Shown piece after piece: positions 55,445 to 64,000 of a DNA stretch of 64,000 bases; positions within the stretch are counted from its first letter, which is position 1, and every line of letters starts with the position of its first letter. A program made the translations under genes and the position numbers. Source of the stretch: Melitaea cinxia (Eukaryota; Arthropoda; Insecta; Lepidoptera; Nymphalidae). Location of the stretch: contig NC_059401.1 in NCBI RefSeq assembly GCF_905220565.1, forward strand, positions 7,279,001-7,343,000. The letters run 5' to 3'. Below the pieces are notes generated by a model that saw only the letters and a list, made by a program, of their open reading frames with translations, ran no database searches and had not been told where the DNA came from.

Positions 55445-56480
55445 TACTATGTATAATAATAGTAAATGTAATGTGTGAGTAAATTTCAGGCCATATTTTA
55501 AATAAACATAAAAAATATGTTCATACCCGCATTTTGTCTCGATGCATATCAAAACATTTTATTTCTTTCATTATGGTACACTTGATTCAATTTTTTAAGC
55601 CAACGAATGAGTTTGCAAATACATCTCTATATCATGACCTTAGCTAAACTGATTCGTATGTGCCCACCTCGCGTTTGCATTCCATTGCGTATGCATTATT
55701 ACTTTTTTTACAAGTATATTAGCTTTTGCAAATTACCTACCTTATAGCATTAGTCTTAGGCCTTATTTTCCTTAGTTGCCTTTGGTACAGATGTTTCGTA
55801 TGTAGTTAGCAATTTTGGAGTATACCAATTGAAATTAATATCAATTGCATCCATTACAAGGTGCTTTTTCCATCATGATCGTAGCAGTTTTTGGTTAAAA
55901 TCGTCTGACTTTCGAAACACAGTAAGCGCGAATTATATTCAAAGAAAAATAATTTATATATATGTACTGGTTAAGACTTAAAATTCTATGAGTAGGTTTT
56001 ATGAAATTGTCATGCTGCTCACAAATGTTGTGTAGGACCAAGCGCATTCGATCTTCTTTGACCGTCCACGAAAAAGTGCATTGCCCTGGGTCTGTGTCGC
56101 TCTTCACCTTTTTTATTACCTTTATTCGAGCCGTGTCTACTCAGCTGGTTTAGGAGTCTTGACCTAGCCTAATGTGATTTGTATTGATCACGCAGTTTCC
56201 TTCAATTAGATGAGGCATACTATGACACGTATTTCTTTATTTGGGTTTGCTTTGTTTTATAAATAACTTATTTAATTTCTAATTAGCTTGTTATTTAAAG
56301 AATAACATTTTGGTAATTTTTATCAAATGTATATTTCCTTACATTGTTATATTACATAACACTGCCAAGTCTAATTACTGCATTAATTAATTTATTTTTT
56401 ATTATAACATTTTATTTGCCCGTATTTGATTTAGCAATGGCATGAACGAATATTTATGATAGGCTGTAAAGCCTAATTAA
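55445..56480. other. Intergenic stretch, nothing recognised
   Basis: No exon-like frame with plausible splice sites and no recognised repeat. The short frames at 55358-55552 and 55895-56107 have random composition. Confidence 0.4.
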
Positions 56481-56884
56481 TATTTTATTGCAGCCTATTA
56501 CTCGCACGTCTATTACCTCTATTTATATATGATCTTATATGTGTATCTAACAAACACACTCGTATTGTGTATGTATGTATGTACTTGTACGTAATACATG
56601 TACACGGTCCGTAATATTTGTAAGTGAAGTAATGCACCTGTGTGTACGGGTTTCGTAAATGCGCAGCTTGTAATCTAAACTTGAAATTCAAGGACAAAGT
56701 AAAAACTGGCCAAAAAAATTCAAGACAGTGCATCCATACGCAATAATGCAAGTGCACTGTACATTTAAAGAGAGGCGCGCCGATCAATCTTGATACATGT
56801 AGCGGGTTATGTGCGTCTTCTCTTTGTGATCATTTGAAAAAAACTTGATAATAATTAACCTTTCAATTTAATAAAAATGACTAA

Positions 56885-57115
56885 TGTAATGATTGCTATC
56901 AGGTGTGTACATGATAACAACCGGGACCGATGGCTTAACGTGCTCTCCGAGGCACGGTGTCAGACACACAAGGACTGCACAAACATCCAGACCACGACAG
57001 ACATCTTTATAACCATATACAAATATTTGTCATGGGCGGGGATCGAACTCGCAACCGCCAGCTCAACAGCCACAAACCAGTTTTGTGACCGTTGCGTCAA
57101 CGCGCGCAACAATAT
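56885..57115 (-). mobile_element. tRNA-derived SINE family A head and body
   Basis: Minus copy with B box (reverse-strand GTTCGATCCCC) and 'gtgaccgttgcgtcaacgcg', matching 4435-4660. Frames on both strands here are SINE shadows. Confidence 0.75.
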
Positions 57116-57199
57116 AATATTATTAAGTAAGAAAAAAAAAATTAAACTATTCGCAAACGTAATATTTACCATATTTTTTATTTTCATTTTGGTCTCGTG

Positions 57200-58425
57200 A
57201 CCAAGACATTCACAGTTAATGTCGAAATATCGAGCTCCGCAATTAATAAATATAATCTAAAATAAAAAAATATATATTAAACTGCTATTTTAACATAAAT
57301 CTATTAGAAATACTTGATGATAGTTCTTATACAGACTAAAGCTTGCTCTATTTGGCTTGCATTTTAAGGTGATCGATTTTATAGTTAAATGAAATCTACT
57401 TTGTTTAAGTCTAATAGATAAAAATAAAACTAATTATCAGATTAAGTAAAACTATCGATAAATGCTGATCAAGCTTGTCTATTCACTCAATTAAGCCAAC
57501 CTGGCTATTATCTAATTACTTCAAAACAATAATTACCTCTATAAAGTACTTATACAAGTTAAGCACTGTCTTTTCTTTATTTATATGCGAAATTTTATGG
57601 CACATGGAAAGAAATTGATTAATATAACATAATAAAGCAACGATTAAACGCTAGTCTTATGAAATAGATTTAACTTGCTTCTATATATCGTAAGGCATAT
57701 TATTTCTATTTGCACAAATACACTTCATTCTCTTTAGTTTCTTAGCAACTTACAGTATCTTTAAATATTAATATTTAAAAACGGTAGGATTAGGAAAATG
57801 CGTTAGAAAGTCGTAAAAGATTACATGCTTGGTAAATTATGAGATGTAACAAATTTCAAAATACAGAAATAATTTTAAGCAGAGCTTCTTAATAATGAAA
57901 AAAACTCTCGTTACATTTTAACGTTATTTTCTATTTTTTTTTTTTATTAATCCAAATATATTTGTGCTCTCTTATTTTTTTTTTCTTTTATTTTATTTAA
58001 TACTGTAATCTTTAGAAGTATCAATTTATTTTAAGTGCAAAGGTAGTGTTTGATTGAATAATAAATAAATATTTTTTTTAAATATTATTTGTTTGTTTTT
58101 ATATATAGAGAGCTTGTTTATTGGAAAATATAATAAGTTCTCTAGTTTAGACGAATGTCAACACTATACAGGAAGCTCCATCATAAAAGTTTACTAATGC
58201 TGAGATTACGTTTTTGTCTCATTTATGTTCTCATTAACATCTGAGACTCTATTCTTTAAGAAACAACAGTCCAAATATCAAAACTGTTTAGCCGTTCTAT
58301 ACTGCAGTCGTTCGCAATGTCACCCCGTCCGAGTTCAACGCTCAAGATCAGGAGAAAGGTCTTGTATTTAGGGAATTTTATTACATCATGTACCTTTTTA
58401 AATGATTATGTCTTCAAATATAGTT
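57200..58425. other. Intergenic stretch, nothing recognised
   Basis: AT-rich with poly-T and poly-A runs (57945-57957 and 57976-57990). No coding signal. Confidence 0.4.
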
Positions 58426-58429
58426 TTAT

Positions 58430-58705
58430 TTAATCGGTTTAAAGAAGATGAGGTTCTCAAATCGACAGTATTTTTTTTGTTATGTATGTTTAATAATCAT
58501 AAGTTTATAATGCGCTTACCGATTTTGATGATTATTTTTTTTGTCATAAGTTGGTGCTTTTTATGCGGAGCCCTTAAGACTAGTATCTTTTGAATTATCT
58601 GTAATAATTCGTATTTACTCGAATATATTTTCGTCTACTTACGTTGGATTTATTACTTGTCAATGTAATTGAAGTCGTTTTTTTTTGTTTGCAAGCAAGA
58701 ACACT
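58430..58705 (-). repeat. Worn 'AACCGACTTC' family copy
   Basis: It carries remnants 'gatgaggttctcaaatcgac', 'accgattttgatgatt' and 'gtaattgaagtcg'. It is more diverged than the other copies. Confidence 0.6.
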
Positions 58706-58769
58706 ATTATTTTAATTTTAAAACAAAACAAAAGTGATTGTTTAATTAATAGAGTATATTACCCTATCA

Positions 58770-59110
58770 TCATCATCATCATCATTACAGCCTATACAGT
58801 CCACTGCTGGACATAGGCCTCCACAAGTTTACGCCAAAAATAACGTGAACTTATGTGTTTTGCCCATAGTCACCACGCTGGGCAGGCGGGTTGGTGACCG
58901 CAGGGCTGGCTTTGTCGCACCGAAGACGCTGCTGTCCGTCTTCGGCCTGTGTATTTCAAAGCCAGCAGTTGGATGGTTATCACGCCACCGGTCGGCTTTT
59001 TAAGTTCCAAGGTGGTAGCGGAACTGTGTTATCCCTTAGTCACCTCTTACGACACCCACGGTAAGAGAGGGGGTGGGTAAATTCTTTAGTACCGTAGCCA
59101 CACAGTACAC
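58770..59110 (+). repeat. LINE 3' tail, fullest copy
   Basis: An (ATC)n run followed by 'cagtccactgctggacatag', a GC-rich middle (58880-58960) and 'cctcttacgacacccacgg'. Shorter copies: 33345-33490, 45740-45835, 47800-47890, 63030-63165. Confidence 0.75.
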
Positions 59111-59639
59111 CAGTATTACCCTATGGGACCAATTAATAAAAAAAGTAAAATTTAAAACTATTAAAGCGATACAAATTACAATGACAATATATTTGTTTGT
59201 ATATAAGTACGTAATAAAATTGAAGTATCTGTCTGTGATTTTAAAACAACTGTGTTTTTAAGTGCATATAGTTATTTACACGATACTAAAACACAAACAA
59301 ACGATTTAAAATTTTGTCTTTCTGTTTTTCCTCTCTCGGGCTAATCTCTAAAACTGTTAAACCGATATTGATGGGACTTTCATTGGAACATAGAGGAGGC
59401 TGTGGAGCTACATTTGGGCTGCTTTTTATCCCAGAATTCTCGCAAAATCGGGATTTAAGCGGAAAATAACCACGCAACAGTACCTTACGCCCACACAAAA
59501 TAATCAAACAGTTTCCTAAAATATATATAATAAAATATGTAAGTAGTAAATAAACAAATAAAATTAAATTATTACATTAACCACCAACAATATTATTTTG
59601 TTTTAATTATTTATAATAATTATTTACATAACAAATTAA

Positions 59640-60880
59640 AAACTATTGGCCGATCACTTTTCTGAGTTACGTCTACAAGCTGTTTTCGAGAGTTGTCACG
59701 AATCGTTTGGCATCAAAATTTGACGCTTTCCAGCAGCCGGAGCAGGCTGGGTTTTGAAAAGTCTGTACCGTAGACCATATCCAATTGTTCGGCAGATTAT
59801 ACAAAAGTCAGAGGAGTATAATTGGCTGCTGTATTTGGTTTTTATGGACTGGTTCTGGAGTCTTTTTAGGAGTACCAAGTCGATTGGCGTTATGTGGAGG
59901 TGCTGAGAAATCTTTATTCGATTTCAACGATGTTAGTCGAAGTTCAGGACCACCAGACAAGATCCATCCAACTACTTTAAGATGTAAGACAAGGTGATGT
60001 TATATTCCCGAAACTATTCACTAACGCACTGGAGGATGTCTTTATGACACTATTAGGTATAGGATGGACTGTGCATCAATTTCAATGGAAAGTACCTCAC
60101 GCATCCCCGCTTTTCCGACTACATAGTTTTCATGGCAAAATCATTGCAGGACCTGCAGAAAATGCTGTCTAGCCTAAATACTACAATCCTACGATTCTGG
60201 ATGAACTTAGATAAGGCCAAGGTCATGTTCAACGTTCACGATACTCCTGAATCAATCTATGTCGAAGATGTCGCCCTAGAAGTTGTCCAGGAATATGTAA
60301 AGAAGTTGTCTACATTCATAGCACTCTACCGAACTGCAATAGTTGGGTTAGAGACAACTTCAAGGGTGAAATCGCTAGACGAGTGTAACTGGGCTGGGCA
60401 GTGCTTGAAAAGCTGCGTAAAATTTTTGGGATATCCTTGTCACAATGCCTTAAGACCAAGGTATTCGGCCACCGCGTCCTACCATTATGACATACGGAGC
60501 CATAGAATTTGACGGTGAAGCTGGCCCACTGATTGTATGTTACTCAGAGAGCTATGGAGAGATCTATGCTCGGGTTCTCACTAAGGGACAATGTCCGAAA
60601 TGAGACTATCCGTCAGAAGACGAAAGTTACTGACATAGTTCAGAAGTGAAGCAAACTGAAGGGCCAGTGGACTGGTCACATATGTTATAGAACAAAAAAT
60701 CGATAGAGCAAGAAGGTTCTGGAATGGAGACCAACGTAGTGCTGGACGCCTTGCTGCCAAATGAACTGACGACATGAAGACGGTAGGTGGTAGTGACTGG
60801 ATGGTTAAAGCGGGTGATCGAGTCTTATCCCGAGGGAGGCTTACGTCCAGCAGTGGTTGATGATGATCATAAATTAAAAA
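59640..60880 (+). pseudogene. Decayed RTE-like LINE (RT domain to C-terminus)
   Basis: Plus-strand pieces: Leu-Ser-Tyr-Val-Tyr-Lys-Leu-Phe-Ser-Arg-Val-Val-Thr-Asn-Arg-Leu (RT motif, 59660-59710), Gln-Gln-Pro-Glu-Gln-Ala-Gly-Phe (59730), Val-Val-Gln-Glu-Tyr-Val (60280), a broken Arg-Leu-Ser-Val-Arg region and the tail Arg-Arg-Phe-Trp-Asn-Gly-Asp. Several stops and frameshifts make it inactive. It is the third copy of this LINE group in the window. Confidence 0.8.
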
Positions 60881-60984
60881 TGTATTGTGTTAAATTAAAA
60901 ATGTATGTTTGTCTATGTTTGTATAATAAAGTTAACCAATCTTTGGACATTATAAACGTCTTTATTGAAATGTAAAATTGAGGA

Positions 60985-62800
60985 GTGTTTTTACAAAAGG
61001 GGATATTTATATATTTGTGTTTTGTTTACTGAATAATACAATTTTAATGTTAAATCACACAATTTTGTCACTTAGATTCTAATAAAAACACAATAGTCTC
61101 CAAGTTAAGGAACTTCAAAAATGAGTTTTTGTTTTAAAAGGGGATATTCCGACCCATAAAACAATTCTACGTTCATGGCAAATTGATTTCATAACAAAAA
61201 GATATATACAATTTTCACTTATGATGGTTCCGATTAATCTTTTCAAAACAAGATATTTATATTTACATGATGTTTTCTACATTCTTTTAACTTCATTGTT
61301 TTATGCGTATCGTATCGGCGAAATAAAAACAGTCATATCATACACATGTTACGACTACCTTTCAAATGACTCCCAAGTACAACTTAAAGACGTAATGATA
61401 TTTTTCTGGAGAAAGAAATGAAAAAGGAACCAGTTATCACTAACAAAAATGAATATTACGATATTTTAAACAATATGGTCATTTAAAAATAGTACTGGTT
61501 GAAGACTGGATTCTTAAAGATAAAAAGAGCTTGGAAGAGCGACGTGAGAAGCTGGCTAGTACAGTCAGTCTTTGAAGAGAATTTTCCTCTTTAAGAAAAG
61601 GGTTCGTCGTTTAAGCACTGTCCAATTGACGCTCTATGAAAATTATAGATTTGAAACTGTTAGAGAAGAAACTATGTCGTTATTAAAAAAAGGGCAAGCG
61701 ATCTGTTTTGTCTTTAGGTGATTTGGATGTAGTACAACATCTTCTGAAAGATTGAAAGAAGAAAGATATCACTGCTGAAAAAATAGTTTGGGGAGGAATG
61801 GTACAATTTAGAGGAATTGAAGTGGTATGGTTTTGGACCACTAAATTAGAAAGACAATTTTTGTAAATATGCCATAATTCAATTGATCTTATGACACAGT
61901 ACCTACATAGCTATGCAGTCTTTGTGTAAATTTGTGTGTCTTGTCTCAGACGGTTTTCTTAATTTTCTGAAAAAAATTATAAGATTTAGATATCCCCTTT
62001 TGAAAGACACTCAATTATTGTAGCTTATTTTCTACTTCTTATCTCTTATCATGGTTTGTTTTGTTAAAAGTGAAATGAGCCACGTTGGGTATGTATGCTA
62101 TGGAGGGTCACTTTAAATATTTCAAGTTCATATCTTAATAGCCGACCTTCTAATAAACAACCACACGATTTGATGATGAAATCACTGAGTGAAAGTTAGA
62201 AAAAGTAATAGCTTGGGCCGGTATGTATAGGGAATGCAGTATTTTGTATATAGTGTTACAAAACGTATTACGTAAACGGAGAAAGTTGATGACCTTGCAT
62301 TTATGGTACTTTAATAGATAACGAAATTATTTTGATGTTTGTTGTAAAAGTTGACTGTGGGTTTAATCATCGCAGTGTGTTCATAGAAATAGTGAGTTCA
62401 GTTTATGAGACTATTTAAATTATACAATAAAATTTTACTTTTATAAAAAATTTCGATGTGTGTCGATCTTTTTGTGTACTATTAAAAACTTTCGATTTTG
62501 GGTAGGTAAAAGGGGAAATGGTTAGATGGGAATGGTGATAGGTTTATTACAAGGGCCTGATCGATTACTGATGAGGTTAGCTTTTACTTCAACTCATAAA
62601 CAACGATTTTTTGATTAACAGTTTGCAAACAAAAATATCTTAAAGAGTCTGACGATGAAGGAGAAAAAATATCTCGTAAATCGTAATTTATTGTCTTCGT
62701 CAAAGAATAGGCCTTCCTCGTCTATAGATAGACCCTACCTAGTTTACTTATTTAGTTATGCTTTATTGCCACCACAACTAAATGTTCACATTAAGCATAT
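60985..62800. other. Intergenic stretch with a possible dead gene fragment
   Basis: Apart from the coding-like relic at 61700-61866, I see no gene or known repeat. The phrase 'aaaaggggatat' occurs three times (near 60996, 61136 and, reversed, 61990), which could mark ends of an unknown element spanning about 60990-62005. Confidence 0.4.
61700..61866 (+). pseudogene. Coding-like relic, unidentified
   Basis: One frame reads Ser-Leu-Gly-Asp-Leu-Asp-Val-Val-Gln-His-Leu-Leu-Lys-Asp, then a stop, then Lys-Ile-Val-Trp-Gly-Gly-Met-Val-Gln-Phe and Val-Trp-Phe-Trp-Thr to TAA at 61864-61866. Composition and punctuation look like a decayed protein. Further broken pieces (Leu-Glu-Glu-Arg-Arg-Glu-Lys-Leu near 61540) precede it. 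The family is not recognised; it is probably transposon-derived. Confidence 0.3.
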
Positions 62801-63029
62801 TTTAGGATAGTTGCAGACTGTGAAGTACAATGGATGGACTTATGTCTTTTTATCCATTTATCTAAGACAACCCAGTTGTGGGAACAGGCTGGATCTGTCA
62901 ATCAATCGTTCTTTTTTTTATCTATTAGATACTGTTATACCTCAGACAGTTTTATCAGTAGCTGGTATATCAACCGGTCGAACAGACCCTAAGCGACGCA
63001 CGCGCTCTCGGCTACGTTTATATTTAGGT

Positions 63030-63170
63030 ACTCAATCATCATTACAGCCTATACAGTCCACTGCTGGACATAGGCCTCCACAAGTTTACGCCAAAAATAA
63101 CGTGAACTCATGTGTTTTGCCCATAGTCACCACGCTGGGCAGGCGGGTTGGTGACCGCAGTACTGGCAGT
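63030..63170 (+). repeat. LINE 3' tail fragment
   Basis: Matches the first 130 bases of 58770-59110, including 'ccacgctgggcaggcggg'. The frame at 62811-63176 runs into it and is not a gene. Confidence 0.75.
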
Positions 63171-63551
63171 ATTTAGGTACTGCTTCGTTCCAAATGGCGT
63201 AGTGCAATATTTTTCAACAGCTTTACCTTCCCAGTGGCAGGTTACAAAAAAAAAAACTATTGCATCAGAATGGGTAAACGACGGTCAGATAACGGCGACC
63301 AGAGTTGGAAAAAATCTGGCCAACATTTCTACTCTATAAGACTGATAGATAGACTAGATTTACTATTATAGATGACTAGATGACTAGATTTCACATGTAC
63401 AACAAAAATAAATAGACCTTGAAGGTAAACATTATTAAATATTTAATTAATAACTTTACTATGTTTAGGTTACCTACTGATATTTATTTGTACGTAGGTA
63501 ACTGTACAAAATGTCAAATAAACAGACTACTATCAGATATACAATAATAAA

Positions 63552-63873
63552 CTAGCTGTGCCCGCGACTTCGTCCGCGTGGAATAAAAAAAAATATTGTT
63601 CAGTTCGCAAAGTTACTAAATAAATAAATTTTTAAAATAAATGTAGCCTAAGTTACTCCTTATTATATCAACTACCTGCCGGTGAAAGTCTCGTCAAAAT
63701 CGGTTCGGCCGTTTCAGAGATTAGCCGGAACAAGCAGACAGACAGAGAGACAAAAATTGTAGAAAATGTTGTTTTGGTATATGTACAGTGTATACATCCA
63801 TATGCATTTAGTAAAAAGCGGTTATTTTAAGATCACAAACAGACACTCCAATTTCATTTATTTGTATAGATTG
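63552..63873 (+). repeat. 'CGACTTCGTCCGCG' dispersed repeat, full copy
   Basis: It starts TAGCTGTGCCCGCGACTTCG, contains 'atcggttcggccgtttcaga', and ends 'tttatttgtatagat'. A tRNA-like SINE head follows directly. Confidence 0.8.
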
Positions 63874-63960
63874 ACTAGCCCGTTGGGGCAGTTCGTAGTT
63901 ACCCTGCTTTCTGCTCCGCGGATGTGGGTTCGATTCCCACCTGAGTCTGAGCGTAATATT
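63873..63960 (+). mobile_element. tRNA-like SINE head, family B
   Basis: It contains CTGCTTTCTGCTCCGCGG and a B box GGTTCGATTCCCACC. The acceptor ends do not pair, so it is not a tRNA gene. A partner copy is at 2330-2415 (-). Confidence 0.6.
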
Positions 63961-64000
63961 TATTCTTAGATATGTATTATTTCAACATATATTTATTAAA

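Noticed and set aside
63873..63960. Possible tRNA gene at the right edge
   Set aside because: The B box is good but acceptor strands do not pair and no proper anticodon arm is seen. It matches another SINE fragment.
1..64000. CRISPR array or bacterial-type operon
   Set aside because: No regularly spaced direct repeats. Spliced genes and SINEs show this is animal nuclear DNA.

Overview
The window is AT-rich, intron-bearing animal DNA crowded with decayed transposons. It most likely comes from a moth or butterfly. Three things point there: two juvenile hormone acid methyltransferase (JHAMT) genes of lepidopteran type, the dense tRNA-derived SINEs and short dispersed repeats typical of Lepidoptera, and RTE-like LINE debris. 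Almost every real gene is split into short exons, so most long open frames are not genes. Gene models here were assembled by hand from splice sites, reading phase and remembered family alignments; no search was run.

Layout. (1) 1-363 repeats, at about 98% identity, a piece of the gene to its right (9373-9735), including one complete exon. (2) About 0.9-1.2 kb holds a small two-exon plus-strand gene for a 43-residue membrane-type micropeptide. (3) 2.7-15.55 kb, minus strand, is an 18-exon gene for a CFAP70 (TTC18)-like axonemal protein; all 18 exons join in frame to give at least 937 residues. (4) 16.3-17.2 kb, plus strand, is a four-exon gene for a 190-residue secreted protein resembling the GM2-activator/CheA group; two first-exon relics lie at 22.8 and 26.8-28.2 kb. 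(5) 17.7-21.3 kb is an RTE-like LINE fragment interrupted at a TA by a complete 3,047-bp pogo/Tigger-like transposon with perfect 24-bp terminal repeats and an intact 659-residue transposase ending in a PHD-like finger. (6) 22-30.9 kb is nested repeats, including a second RTE-like LINE and a perfect 179-bp inverted repeat. (7) 31.5-39.5 kb and 48.4-52.3 kb, minus strand, are two tandem JHAMT genes with identical exon lengths (362/172/109/179 nt), each 273 residues, with conserved promoters. Between and inside them lie a Helitron carrying a tRNA-like sequence, a TIR element, a PIF/Harbinger fragment and inverted tRNA-SINE pairs. (8) 52.5-64 kb is mostly intergenic, with a third RTE-like LINE, several SINE and LINE tails and two unexplained coding-like fragments.

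Functionally, the JHAMT pair would catalyse the last methylation step of juvenile hormone synthesis, and the CFAP70-like gene belongs to cilia or sperm tails. The genes share no operon-like logic. The most notable items are the apparently young pogo-like element, the expanded and partly decayed secreted-protein family, the long perfect hairpin, the tRNA-bearing Helitron, the micropeptide gene and the duplicated exon at the window edge.
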